The notes: generated by a model not told the origin, from the letters alone. Counted from the first letter of the stretch, positions 1 through 8,540 are shown. The stretch is DNA of 32,016 bases from Euryarchaeota archaeon ADurb.BinA087 (GCA_002068435.1 MVZQ01000012.1:1-32016), one strand, 5' to 3'. Numbers and translations: made by a program.

Positions 1-2562
1 TCCCGCATATGCCGAGAAGTCCACTATCACATCCGCTCTTTCCGCAACTCCCAGGAGGAGCGAATGCTGGTTGACTACCCCGGCATTGAATGTGGTCGGA
101 TCATTATTCCAGCCGACCGGAAGTTGAGGCACCACTACCGGCGCGGGTAAAAATCCACCTTCTGTTCCTATCTGGATCCAGTCGGGTCCTCTTGTCGCCG
201 GGTCAGGCACTCCGCCTTCCCGTCCATCAGCTGGCCAGTCAGCCGGGTACGTCGCGTTAAAGTCCGCCGGGACCATGCTCACTTCGGTCGGATATCCCCC
301 CTGCAGGTAATCGGATGAATTGGCCACGTAGAGCTGCAGGTTGAAGAACCGGTCGTCAGCTGCGTTCAGGACGCGGAACCGGTACGCCCTCGGCTCAACA
401 TTCAGTATTGGATAGACCGCCCCGTTTACCATCGAAGTGTCCATGAAGGCTTCCATCGCCATGGACGGGTTTGGAGTCCCTGGCATGTATTGTGGCTCCC
501 ACGGGGCATAGTTGGGCAGGAGGGGATCAGGCTGGTAATAGGGGTTCAGCACCGGGCCGAATGGGACATTTGTCGGAGGCCAGAACCATGGACCGTACTG
601 CCACCGGCCGAATGCATTCATCCCGGCTATATCGGCTGGGTTCTGGACCGGCATGTAGACGTGGGGATACCAAAGATCCCCGGTATTTGGTACGGGGGCG
701 GTCGTCCCGTCATTCCAGGTCGGGTCCTGGAAGGGCATGGTGGCCGCGTCAACGAAGCTCTTGTCCTGGAGGATCAATGGAATCCCGATATCAGGAAGGA
801 CCTGTAATCCGTTCGGGTTGACCCCCGTGGTGTTGGTTCCAAGGATCATATCCTGTTCGACCGGATCGGTCACCAGGTACGCGCCAGCCTCTCCAGCATA
901 GACATTCAGCCTGGTGATTCCATGTGCGTGGTCATGGTAGAACATCAGACGGGCACTCTGCTGGTTGGTATAGTAGAAGGTCAGGACGCCCTGCGGCGGG
1001 TTCGGTCCACCGTCAGGCATGTCAGGGACGTTATAGACACTCACCCCTCTCGGATAGTCCGTGTTCTCTCCTGCAGGAGTGGTCCACTGGTGCGGTGTGC
1101 CGTCGCTGATCCACGGGGTCACCCCGCCATGCAGGTGGAGGGTCGCTCTGTTCTCAGAATAGTTGAAGGACCAGCCTGGCGTCACATCCATCTCAAGCGG
1201 ACCCATGCCCGCTCCCATCACGGTCTTGTCGACCGGGATGAACAGATCGCCAACCCCTTCTGCATTTGTGGGGAGGTTGTTGATGAACCGGATACGCACT
1301 GGCCGGTCCTTGTTGGCGATGATCAGTGGGCCAAGGTTATGGAAGGTGTTGATTGCGGGATCGGGGGCATTGGTCTGCCGGTAACCGCGAAGTCTGGTCG
1401 GCGGGAGATCCGGGTGAAGCTGTTCATCGAACTCTCCCAGCTCGATCACGTAATAGTCACAACCGACGAGGTTGATTGCGGAGATCACTCCCCCTGATAC
1501 GGTAGCGGTCGCGAAAGCATTCGTGGTCGCCCCGCCTCCGATGAGCGTGATAATGGGGGCTTCTGAATAACCGCTGCCACCGTTATCAACCGCTATGCCG
1601 GTAACAGTTCCTCCCGCCACCGATGCGGTAGCTGATGCCCCGGTGCCGGTGCTGTCGGAGATTACGACAGTCGGAGCAGAAGTATATCCAATTCCCCCGG
1701 CCGGGAAGGTTGTCTGGTCAGGGATGGCGACCGGGATGAACTGTCCAAGGCTGTTCGGTGCAGTTGGATCGAGTAACGGGACTGTATCAACGAATTTACG
1801 GATCCCGCTCAAACCATCAGGAACGATAAAAGCCGATGCAGCAGCTCCAGATCCTGTTCCATCAGGGTCCGTAATGATGATCCGTGGTGCGTAATAATCA
1901 ATGCCTGGATTACTGATGATAAATCCTGTAATTACCCCAGCGGTAATCTGTGGGGTGACATCAGCTCCAGAGCCCACTTCGTACACATCCACGACGACTG
2001 CGGTGGTATTTGGGGAATACCCGCTTCCTCCCGCGTCAACATTGATCGGATCGGCGATCGGTCCTTTCGGCATCGGGCTGTTGGCATAGTTCGGGTAGGG
2101 TCCGAAGTAATGGGGGATGCCTCCGGGATCCATCGCAGCACCCTGTAGCACCTCGCCCCCGGCGAGCGCTACAGGCTCATAGATATCATTGAACCGGGCA
2201 GCGGCAGCCTTCAGTTCCTCCTTCGTGGGATTCTTCTTGCTCTCCCGGATGTTGAACTGGCTGGGAGGAGCTGATGACTTCTCATCGCTTTTGCTGTTAT
2301 CAGCCTGGTTCGAACCTCCGATGATAACCGGTGTGATTGTCTGGTCTGTACTCTGACTGCTGGCGGAATCAGATCCTGAATCGTACCCTGGTATGGTTAC
2401 TACCTGATCTGTTGCAGTTGCATCAAGGCCGGTGCTGTCCTCAGCAATGGCCATGCTACAACAAAAAAGCAGGAGGATAACCGCAATTGAAATTTTAAAT
2501 ACTATTCCGGCATTTCTTCTGCCGGAACCAGCGATTTCAGTTTGGTGGCAATGGTTCGACAT
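1..2562 (-). CDS. Secreted multicopper oxidase, 3' end outside window
   Basis: A single open frame runs from the ATG at 2562 off the left edge (854 codons present, reading ...DFSAYAG at the edge). Two multicopper oxidase copper motifs are present: an HLHGG at about residue 475 and an HDHAHG at about residue 541. The C-terminal copper motifs must lie beyond the window. The N-terminus has a positively charged start, a hydrophobic stretch at about residues 22-38 and an Ala-x-Ala-type cleavage site, so export is expected. Residues about 165-355 form an unusual insert of Gly-rich beta repeats (GGSGYS...AP...I...GSGA) before the cupredoxin domains. The start is supported by an AGGGGTG ribosome site about 8 bases upstream; a later ATG at 2453 would destroy the signal peptide. 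Family members oxidise phenols, metals or bilirubin with O2; the substrate here is unknown. It is divergent from the ABC operon. Identity as a multicopper oxidase is secure; substrate is not. Confidence 0.9.
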   Translation of the reverse strand, partial: MSNHCHQTEIAGSGRRNAGIVFKISIAVILLLFCCSMAIAEDSTGLDATATDQVVTIPGYDSGSDSASSQSTDQTITPVIIGGSNQADNSKSDEKSSAPPSQFNIRESKKNPTKEELKAAAARFNDIYEPVALAGGEVLQGAAMDPGGIPHYFGPYPNYANSPMPKGPIADPINVDAGGSGYSPNTTAVVVDVYEVGSGADVTPQITAGVITGFIISNPGIDYYAPRIIITDPDGTGSGAAASAFIVPDGLSGIRKFVDTVPLLDPTAPNSLGQFIPVAIPDQTTFPAGGIGYTSAPTVVISDSTGTGASATASVAGGTVTGIAVDNGGSGYSEAPIITLIGGGATTNAFATATVSGGVISAINLVGCDYYVIELGEFDEQLHPDLPPTRLRGYRQTNAPDPAINTFHNLGPLIIANKDRPVRIRFINNLPTNAEGVGDLFIPVDKTVMGAGMGPLEMDVTPGWSFNYSENRATLHLHGGVTPWISDGTPHQWTTPAGENTDYPRGVSVYNVPDMPDGGPNPPQGVLTFYYTNQQSARLMFYHDHAHGITRLNVYAGEAGAYLVTDPVEQDMILGTNTTGVNPNGLQVLPDIGIPLILQDKSFVDAATMPFQDPTWNDGTTAPVPNTGDLWYPHVYMPVQNPADIAGMNAFGRWQYGPWFWPPTNVPFGPVLNPYYQPDPLLPNYAPWEPQYMPGTPNPSMAMEAFMDTSMVNGAVYPILNVEPRAYRFRVLNAADDRFFNLQLYVANSSDYLQGGYPTEVSMVPADFNATYPADWPADGREGGVPDPATRGPDWIQIGTEGGFLPAPVVVPQLPVGWNNDPTTFNAGVVNQHSLLLGVAERADVIVDFSAYAG

Positions 2563-2611
2563 TCGGAACACCCCTGGCGACTACCAGGGCAGATATTCGG
2601 GATCTCCTCAA

Positions 2612-2625
2612 TTCCCTATCGGGAA
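2612..2625. promoter_or_regulatory. Short palindrome in the multicopper oxidase leader
   Basis: TTCCCTATCGGGAA has perfect 5-bp arms and lies between the multicopper oxidase TATA box and its ATG. Nearly the same sequence (TCCCTATCGGGAAA) occurs at 20241-20254 upstream of the Hsp20 gene. It could be an operator or a leader hairpin; nothing in the sequence decides between them. Confidence 0.3.
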
Positions 2626-2660
2626 AAGAACATGAAATCCTTGTGCGGAATGTGTTCATC

Positions 2661-2700
2661 ACTTATAAAATAATCATGTCTTCTTTTCAAATTTTGAAAC
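2661..2700 (-). promoter_or_regulatory. Multicopper oxidase promoter with 17-bp palindrome A
   Basis: On the minus strand a TATA box (TTTTATAAG, about 2663-2671) lies about 100 bp upstream of the multicopper oxidase ATG. Twelve bp further upstream is the palindrome TTTTCAAATTTTGAAAC (2684-2700). The same palindrome class occurs at several other promoters in the window at similar spacing from TATA, which suggests a binding site for an activator or repressor. The binding factor is inferred, not seen. Confidence 0.55.
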
Positions 2701-2737
2701 AGAAAATCTGCATCCACTCTACCCTGCGAGGGTCATC

Positions 2738-2772
2738 GTTTCATTTTTTGAAACATGCACAAGTCATAAATA
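2738..2772 (+). promoter_or_regulatory. ABC operon promoter with 17-bp palindrome B
   Basis: GTTTCATTTTTTGAAAC (2738-2754) is followed after 10 bp by a TATA box CATAAATA (2765-2772). The expected transcription start is only a few bases before the ATG at 2798, so the mRNA is nearly leaderless. Together with palindrome A, 54 bp away, it gives each of the two divergent promoters its own site. Confidence 0.6.
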
Positions 2773-2797
2773 CTGATTGGAAAGTGGAATTAATGGT

Positions 2798-3220
2798 ATG
2801 ACTTCTGATAAAATGTTTAGTGGAATTGGCGCACTTCTTATCATTCTCGGTATTTTGGTGATCCTGACCCCATGGGTCCTTTTTCCGGTCTGTGAAGTGG
2901 AAGGGATGTACCTGACGACATCGGCAGGTGTCCAGATGCCCATGAAGTGTGGCTGGACCGCCCGGGCCGAGACCGCAATGGGTGCCTTGATCATAGTCAT
3001 GGGAGGGCTCCTTGTTGCCCGGCACACACCGGAAACACGGCAGGCTGTCGGGTTATTCAACGTTGCTGCCGGGATCCTCGTGGTGCTGTTTCCCACCTAT
3101 CTCATCGGGATGTGCAGATTGGCTGACCATCCCTGCCGGCAGCTTACCCTTCCCGCACTCGAGGTCCTTGGGGTGATCGTTATCATTATCGGTGCTTTCC
3201 TGATCTGGAAACGGGAATGA
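2798..3220 (+). CDS. DUF4418-type membrane protein
   Basis: 140 residues with about four hydrophobic segments: residues 8-28 (GALLIILGILVIL), a segment around residues 60-75, one around 85-105, and a C-terminal helix ending in KRE. Cys residues sit in predicted loops between helices (FPVCEVEG, MKCGW, MCRLADHPC). This pattern fits the DUF4418 family of small archaeal and bacterial membrane proteins, often encoded next to FtsX/MacB-type ABC transporters. A TTG start at 2777 is possible, but the TATA box at 2765-2772 makes ATG 2798 the better choice. The next gene starts one base after the stop, so it is the first gene of the operon. Function unknown; probably an accessory subunit of the transporter. 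Confidence 0.75.
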   Translation: MTSDKMFSGIGALLIILGILVILTPWVLFPVCEVEGMYLTTSAGVQMPMKCGWTARAETAMGALIIVMGGLLVARHTPETRQAVGLFNVAAGILVVLFPTYLIGMCRLADHPCRQLTLPALEVLGVIVIIIGAFLIWKRE

Positions 3221-3221
3221 T

Positions 3222-4433
3222 ATGGGGGAATCAGGGAAGTTCACTTTTTCCAGGCTTATTCGGCGGAACCTGGCAAACCGGCCGTACCGGAATATCGCGA
3301 CGATAGTTGTCTTTGCCTTGATCGCGGCAACACTCTTTTCTGCACAGTTCCTCCTGAACGGGGCAGAACAGAGCCTTGAGAAGGGCATGTCCCGGATGGG
3401 AGCAGATATCCTCGTCATACCGGAAGAGAACGCCATGGCCGGCCAGAACATCCTCCTCACCGGCCAGCCGACCAGTTTCTTCTTTGCAGATTCCGGGTTT
3501 GAGCGGATCTCGAACGTTCCCGGGGTTGCAGAGGCCAGCCCGGAGATCTTTATTGCCACCCTGTTTGCCTCGTGCTGTGCAGCCCCGGTCCAGATGATCG
3601 CGATCGATCCTGAGAACGATTTTACCGTCTCCCCCTGGCTGGCAGAGAACCCTGGCGTAAAACTCGGGCAGGATGACATCCTCATCGGCAGCAATATCAT
3701 TCAGAACATCGGTAAGGACCTGATGTTCTACGGCCACAATTTCCACGTGGTCGGGATCCTCGATCCGACGGGGATGGGCGTGGACAACTCGGTATTTACC
3801 CGGATTGAGGATGCCTATGTCATGGCTGCGGAGTCCGATACAAAGGCAGTAAAGAAGCTGATAATACCGGAAGGGAAAGTATCGGCGGTGCTGGTCAGGG
3901 TGGAACCCGGGGTGTCCCCCTCGTCGGTTGCTACCCGGATTAAAGAGGAGATCCCCGGGACAGAAACCATACTCCCTGACGGGCTTCTGAACGCGGTGAA
4001 AGGTCAGATGAACGCTGTGACAAACCTCCTCTATGGGTCAGCTCTCGCGGTGACGATTATTGCGATACCACTGATCGGGGTGGTGTCGGCCATGGTAGCC
4101 CATGAAAGGAGAAGAGAGATCGCCCTGCTCAGGGCACTCGGTGCGACCAGACGTTTCGTTATCCGTCTTATGCTTGCTGAATCCTTTGTCCTTGCCATTA
4201 TCGGAAGCCTGATAGGGATAGGGGCGGCTGCAGGGTTTCTTATCATCTACCAGGATTACATCACCTACACCCTGCAGGTTCCTCTTATTATTCCCTCGGC
4301 ACTGACTTTACTGGCCGGTGGAGCGATCTCGCTTTTCCTTGCGTTTGGGATTGCCGGAGTATCATCGCTCTATCCTGCGTATCTCGTTATCCATTCGGAG
4401 CCTTTTGATATTATCAGGAGGGGAGGAGTATGA
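3222..4433 (+). CDS. FtsX-like ABC transporter permease (first copy)
   Basis: 403 residues with the MacB/FtsX permease layout: a short cytoplasmic N-terminus, TM1 at about residues 24-45, a large extracytoplasmic domain (about 46-270), then three C-terminal TM helices at about 272-292, 318-342 and 358-385. The hallmark AHERRREIALLRALGAT coupling loop lies between TM2 and TM3. The external domain carries adjacent cysteines C118 and C119 (FASCCAAP), absent from the second permease of the operon. The stop overlaps the ATPase start in an ATGA, so translation is coupled. FtsX-type transporters often extrude or release envelope substrates rather than import solutes; the substrate is unknown. Confidence 0.88.
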   Translation: MGESGKFTFSRLIRRNLANRPYRNIATIVVFALIAATLFSAQFLLNGAEQSLEKGMSRMGADILVIPEENAMAGQNILLTGQPTSFFFADSGFERISNVPGVAEASPEIFIATLFASCCAAPVQMIAIDPENDFTVSPWLAENPGVKLGQDDILIGSNIIQNIGKDLMFYGHNFHVVGILDPTGMGVDNSVFTRIEDAYVMAAESDTKAVKKLIIPEGKVSAVLVRVEPGVSPSSVATRIKEEIPGTETILPDGLLNAVKGQMNAVTNLLYGSALAVTIIAIPLIGVVSAMVAHERRREIALLRALGATRRFVIRLMLAESFVLAIIGSLIGIGAAAGFLIIYQDYITYTLQVPLIIPSALTLLAGGAISLFLAFGIAGVSSLYPAYLVIHSEPFDIIRRGGV

Positions 4434-5137
4434 TCGAAGCAACAAACCTTACCAGGATCTTTTCCAATGGACATTCAGAAGTGCGTGCCGTTGATAATGT
4501 CCACCTGGAAGTGAACCGGGGAGAATTCAGCATGATCCTCGGGAGATCAGGGAGCGGGAAATCGACCCTGCTTGGGATGCTCGCCGGACTGATCCGGCCG
4601 ACGTCCGGGACAGTCCGTATCAAAGGGACCGATATCGGCAGCCTCTCCGATAACCTGATCTCAGAGATCCGGGCCCGGGAGATTGGATTCGTCTTCCAGT
4701 TCTCCGGGCTGCTCCCCACTCTCACCGTCCTCGACAACCTGATGCTTCCGGCCCTGTTTTACCCGGGGAAGACCGATGTCCGGACACGAGCCCTTGGCCT
4801 CCTTGACAGAGTGGGACTGTCCGACCGTGCGAATGCCTACCCCGGGACGTTATCCAGCGGGGAGATGAAACGGGTTGCCATCGCAAGAGCCCTCTCCAAT
4901 GGCCCGGCTCTCCTTATCGCCGATGAACCGACCGGAGATCTCGATGTCGACACCGAGTATGAGATCATGGAGCTGTTCCGTCAGCTGAATGTTGAGGGGA
5001 TGACCATCGTGATGGTTACCCATAATCCGGATCTCGTGCGGTATGCCACCCGCATCTACGGCATGGAAAAGGGGAGACTGGCTGAGGGATTCCATTCGGT
5101 CCACACCGGCCATGGACCTATGGAACCGCTGCGGTGA
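4430..5137 (+). CDS. ABC transporter ATP-binding protein (LolD/MacB type)
   Basis: 235 residues with a complete nucleotide-binding domain: Walker A GRSGSGKST (residues 38-46), Q-loop in VFQFSGLLPTLTVLDN, signature LSSGEMKRVAIARAL near residue 140, Walker B LLIADEPTGDLD near 160, and the switch His in VMVTHNPDL. This is the LolD/MacB/FtsE subfamily that pairs with FtsX-type permeases. It is flanked by two such permeases, so the working transporter may be a heterodimeric permease with two copies of this ATPase. It overlaps the upstream permease by 4 bp and nearly abuts the next gene. Confidence 0.93.
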   Translation: MIEATNLTRIFSNGHSEVRAVDNVHLEVNRGEFSMILGRSGSGKSTLLGMLAGLIRPTSGTVRIKGTDIGSLSDNLISEIRAREIGFVFQFSGLLPTLTVLDNLMLPALFYPGKTDVRTRALGLLDRVGLSDRANAYPGTLSSGEMKRVAIARALSNGPALLIADEPTGDLDVDTEYEIMELFRQLNVEGMTIVMVTHNPDLVRYATRIYGMEKGRLAEGFHSVHTGHGPMEPLR

Positions 5138-5154
5138 AGGGGGATCAGATCAGA

Positions 5155-6438
5155 ATGAAGCAGAAGATGAACTACCTGACCTACATCATCGCTGGTATCC
5201 GGAAGAAACCCGGGCGCAACCTCGCAACGATCTTCTGTTTTGCCTTCATCGCTGCCAGTATCTTTTCAGGCCAGTTCCTCATGGCGGGTGCTGCCAGGAG
5301 TGTTGACCAGGGGCTCTCAAGAACGGGCGCTGATATCGCCGTTGTCCCCACCAGATACCTCATCCACCTGGGAGCAGCAGGACCGGACAACACGATGGCA
5401 ATTGTCAGGGTCGAACCAACTCCCTACCGGATCCCGTTGACCACCATGGACACTATCCGGACGGTGGCGGGTGTCACCGCCGCGAGTCCCCAACTCTATG
5501 TCTCAACGATCGATCTTCCGGAGATCGCTCCAACGCCGGTTGATATCTACGGTATTGATCCGGAGACCGATTTTGCCATCCAGCCCTGGCTGCAGGCTCC
5601 CCTGAAAGCTCCTCTCGGCCCGGGAGAAGTGATAGCGGGGAATGGCATACCTGGGAAGGTTGCATCAACGATACCGATTGCCGGTTATGAGTATACCATC
5701 GTGGGAAAGCTTGACCCTACCCAGTCCGGGATCGATCACACGCTCTTTTTCCGGATGGAAGATGCTTATACCCTTGCATCAACCGACGGAGTGGTCCCTC
5801 CTGGTTCTCCCCGGATCAATCCCGGGGAGATCAACGCAGTGCTTCTCCGTATCGGACCGGAGCCGGACTGGTTCCGCACCTCAGGAACGCTCGATTTCAA
5901 ACCGTCCTACCCGGGATTTATCAAAGATGTGATAAGAAAACAGTTCGAGCCGACCTATGTAACGGCAATCGGTCATCATTACGCCATCACGCCGATGTCA
6001 GAGGAGATCACCGGGATTCCCGACTTTCTCTCGATCATCTCCGGGATTGTGGTGGTGGCAGCATTCCCCCTCATCGCCCTTATTGCAGCGATGGTTGCCC
6101 ATGAGCGCCAGCACGAGATCGGCCTCCTCCGGGCACTTGGTGCAAAGAGGAGGATCATCGCCTTGCTGGTGATCAGCGAGGCATCCTTCCTCGCTCTCAT
6201 CGGGGGGATTCTTGGAGTGACTGCCAGTGTCCTGGCATTTGCCCTGATGAATCCATCGGGAGTCCTTGCTCCTGCACTGCAGGTATCGTTCAGAATGCCA
6301 GGGTGGACCGAGGCCGGGGTGATAGCCGTTCTTGCCGTCCTGATCGTCCTTGCCATCGGGAGTATTGCCTCGCTCTATCCCGCTTACCAGTCCAGCAGGA
6401 TGAATCCTTACGAAGCGATCCAGCGGGCGGGAAACTGA
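5155..6438 (+). CDS. FtsX-like ABC transporter permease (second copy)
   Basis: 427 residues with the same plan as the upstream permease: TM1 at about residues 20-42, a large external domain, three C-terminal TM helices and the AHERQHEIGLLRALGAK coupling loop. The two permeases are paralogues: they share the ATIFCFAFIAASIFSGQFL-like TM1 and an IDPExDF motif in the external domain, but this one lacks the CC pair of the first. ATG 5155 is chosen because AGGGGGAT at about 5138-5145 is a good ribosome site at the right spacing. A GTG at 5134 overlapping the ATPase stop is an alternative that adds 7 residues. Last gene of the operon. Substrate unknown. Confidence 0.87.
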   Translation: MKQKMNYLTYIIAGIRKKPGRNLATIFCFAFIAASIFSGQFLMAGAARSVDQGLSRTGADIAVVPTRYLIHLGAAGPDNTMAIVRVEPTPYRIPLTTMDTIRTVAGVTAASPQLYVSTIDLPEIAPTPVDIYGIDPETDFAIQPWLQAPLKAPLGPGEVIAGNGIPGKVASTIPIAGYEYTIVGKLDPTQSGIDHTLFFRMEDAYTLASTDGVVPPGSPRINPGEINAVLLRIGPEPDWFRTSGTLDFKPSYPGFIKDVIRKQFEPTYVTAIGHHYAITPMSEEITGIPDFLSIISGIVVVAAFPLIALIAAMVAHERQHEIGLLRALGAKRRIIALLVISEASFLALIGGILGVTASVLAFALMNPSGVLAPALQVSFRMPGWTEAGVIAVLAVLIVLAIGSIASLYPAYQSSRMNPYEAIQRAGN

Positions 6439-6548
6439 CATGGGCGATGACCGGACCTGGTATCGCAAGAGATCGATGGACCAGATACGATGAATCCAGG
6501 CCGCATTGAGATTCGACTTCCCTTCCCCTTCACAAGGGTGGAGTATCT

Positions 6549-7385
6549 ATGACCCTCTCTCCAGATCCAAAACCAGAGAAGATAGTACCTGTCACCTGGC
6601 TCCTTTCCGGGTGTCTCATCCTGTTGATCTGCCTCCCGGGGTGCACCCAGATCGCCGGCCAGGATGAAGAACCGACGCAAAGAATCAACAACCTGACCTG
6701 GTACCTTGTCACCTTCCATGAGAATGGCAAGGCAGATCCTGTTATGAACGGGACAACCATCACCGCGTTTTTCAACAGCGAGGGGGTGGTCTCCGGATCT
6801 GCGGGCTGCAACCAGTACTCCGCCGCATATTCCGGGGGACCGGATTCCCTCGCCGTCGGGTCGCCCATCTCCACCGAGATGTACTGTGAGTCTCCTCAGG
6901 GGATCATGACACAGGAGACCCGTTACCTGTCGTCTCTACAGGGATCTGGTTCTTACCGGATCTATGAGACCATCCTGGAGATTGCTGATGGCAATGGGAC
7001 AACAATTCTCACCTATACCGCAATCCCGCCCAATCTCCTCAGCACCTGGCGCACGATCACGTTCGGGACGGCAGGGGGGCAGACATGGACCCCCGGGACC
7101 CTCACCACCATCACCCTCCGGTTCAATCCCGATGGAACGATCAGTGGAAACGCCGGATGCAATGATTACACCGGAAAATTCCAGGTCAACGGGGCGGACT
7201 CGCTTGTGATAGGCATCACGGGAATGACCAAGATGTACTGTGGGATCGGGGGTGTCATGGAACTGGAGGATGCTTATACAAAGACGCTGATGCAGATGCG
7301 ATATTTCTCCCTCTCCAACAATATGCTCCGGCTTTCAGATGCGACGGGGAATATCCGGATGCTGTTTGAGAGAAAACCAGCATGA
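6549..7385 (+). CDS. Lipoprotein with two META/HslJ domains
   Basis: 278 residues. The signal sequence ends in a lipobox at C32 (LLICLPGC). Two repeats of the META (HslJ-like) domain follow, at about residues 46-155 and 163-277. Each carries the family marks: a W near the start (LTWYL, STWRT), a GSAGCNQY / GNAGCNDY motif, and a later MYC (TEMYC, TKMYC). In bacteria, META-domain proteins are envelope proteins linked to heat-induced or antibiotic stress; the biochemical role is unknown. The start has a GGTGG ribosome site a few bases upstream. It lies 110 bp after the ABC operon on the same strand and may be read from it or from its own promoter. Confidence 0.85.
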   Translation: MTLSPDPKPEKIVPVTWLLSGCLILLICLPGCTQIAGQDEEPTQRINNLTWYLVTFHENGKADPVMNGTTITAFFNSEGVVSGSAGCNQYSAAYSGGPDSLAVGSPISTEMYCESPQGIMTQETRYLSSLQGSGSYRIYETILEIADGNGTTILTYTAIPPNLLSTWRTITFGTAGGQTWTPGTLTTITLRFNPDGTISGNAGCNDYTGKFQVNGADSLVIGITGMTKMYCGIGGVMELEDAYTKTLMQMRYFSLSNNMLRLSDATGNIRMLFERKPA

Positions 7386-7562
7386 ATTCATCCTCTCATC
7401 TTTTATCCATTACATCAGCAGCAGGAGTGGAGCATGGAGTGGTTATCGGCTTAAGGTGTTAATACCAATCACCGTATCCTGATCGATTGAATCTGAATTA
7501 CCCACCAGGAAAGTGACCATGCCAAGCCAATGCTCAAATGCCTTATCAATCACACCTTGGAT

Positions 7563-7900
7563 GATCCCAGCATCCTTGGGATAAAATCACGGTACAAGCA
7601 GAACAGGCAGCCTGCAGCAGAACACTGGTCGAACTGTCCCAGAGCCTTGAGTTCCGGGGAAAAGCTTCGCTCTCACCTCTACTGTTCTCCCCCAAAAAAG
7701 GGATCCTGGTTCTGGCCGAGCGTCTCACCGGTGGTGAACGACGGCTGGAAACAGGGCGATTGGGAATTGATCTCACGATTTTTAGAATGGTACTGTGTTC
7801 CAGTAGGATCTTTCTAAAGAACCCGTACTTGAGGAAAAATTTGAAACAACGACAGAAGTGCAGTATTCAATGGTGTCGTGCAGCATCACCTGATCGTGTC
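7563..7900 (+). pseudogene. Possible decayed gene, no usable start
   Basis: The gap 7386-7901 holds no complete convincing gene. One plus-strand frame after a TGA at about 7561 reads as protein-like, with segments such as LVELSQSLEFRGK and FSPKKGILVLAERLTGG followed by RRLETGRLGIDL. It has no start codon before them, and turns into implausible sequence after about 7790. A second frame just upstream (from ATG 7530, LINHTLDDPSILGI) also looks coding, so a frameshift near 7580 may have joined them once. The family was not recognised. Low confidence: it may be only a chance reading frame. Confidence 0.3.
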
Positions 7901-7901
7901 T

Positions 7902-8174
7902 CTATTTCTCAAGAGAGATATCGAGAACGCCATTAAAGAACTTTCTCTTAAATATTCGTTCAGCCGGAGGGATGGCTATCACCTTTTGTAATAGTATTTT
8001 TTTATTATGAACGGTCACAATCAACGTTTGCCCCCTGTGGTCGATACTGACTTGCTCTTCTGTTACTCCGGGAAGACTGACAATGACCCGGATATGCCTG
8101 CTGTCATCAGAAATGTTGACGGGGGGATCGAACACTTTGATGGTTTTGGGGATATCATCGTTCTCCGTGTTCAT
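7902..8174 (-). CDS. Minimal Hsp20/alpha-crystallin-type protein
   Basis: 90 residues forming little more than an alpha-crystallin core: the IVSLPGVTEEQVSI segment corresponds to the conserved DLPGVxxEDI strand, and the end FKRKFFNGVLDISLEK corresponds to the GVLxIxLxK strand. The usual N-terminal arm and the C-terminal IxI anchor are missing, so it is shorter than normal Hsp20s (about 140-160) and may not form large oligomers. The frame is open upstream to an ATG at 8576, but that part is unlike protein. ATG 8174 is preferred because a TATA box lies at about 8227-8236 and GGGT sits before the start. A second, full-length Hsp20 is at 19636-20106. Confidence 0.7.
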   Translation of the reverse strand: MNTENDDIPKTIKVFDPPVNISDDSRHIRVIVSLPGVTEEQVSIDHRGQTLIVTVHNKKILLQKVIAIPPAERIFKRKFFNGVLDISLEK

Positions 8175-8225
8175 GGTTGTACCCTGGTGAGATTTATCAT
8201 TATCGCGCTCTTTTGGAAAAATTTT

Positions 8226-8237
8226 TTTTATATTTCG
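8226..8237 (-). promoter_or_regulatory. TATA box of the small Hsp20 gene
   Basis: On the minus strand AAATATAAAA lies about 55 bp upstream of the ATG at 8174, giving an expected leader of about 27 nt. This supports the short start of the Hsp20-like protein over the upstream open extension. Confidence 0.5.
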
Positions 8238-8540
8238 TATATTCCTGAACGTACCTTCATCATCCTCACCCCTCGATAAGAGAGCCGGAGAAATGTAGGG
8301 GGATCTGTTCCTGTCTGGGGGATTATCCGGTGAAGGTATGATTCTCCGATATACCGCATCTTCGGGCGAGCATGACATCCCTGTCTTGAGTCCTGAAGTG
8401 TGAAACTTCCGAGATCTGGTGCAAGGGAGGAGGGGTCTTTTAATCCATTGCCGATGAGGCTTCTTCCCTGAAGGTTGGACATGGCATTTCTTGTTCATGT
8501 GGGATCCTGTCCCACACATCACTCCTCGCACGACTTTCCA

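Noticed and set aside
471-1894. Several plus-strand frames of 60-190 codons
   Set aside because: All are antisense to the multicopper oxidase, whose domain motifs prove the minus strand codes.
7836-7846. AAATTTGAAAC, half of the recurrent palindrome
   Set aside because: The left arm is missing and no TATA box follows at the right place; treated as chance.
8228-8482. 84-codon minus-strand frame after the TATA-like site at 8541
   Set aside because: No ribosome site and no protein-like order; probably leader or spacer DNA.
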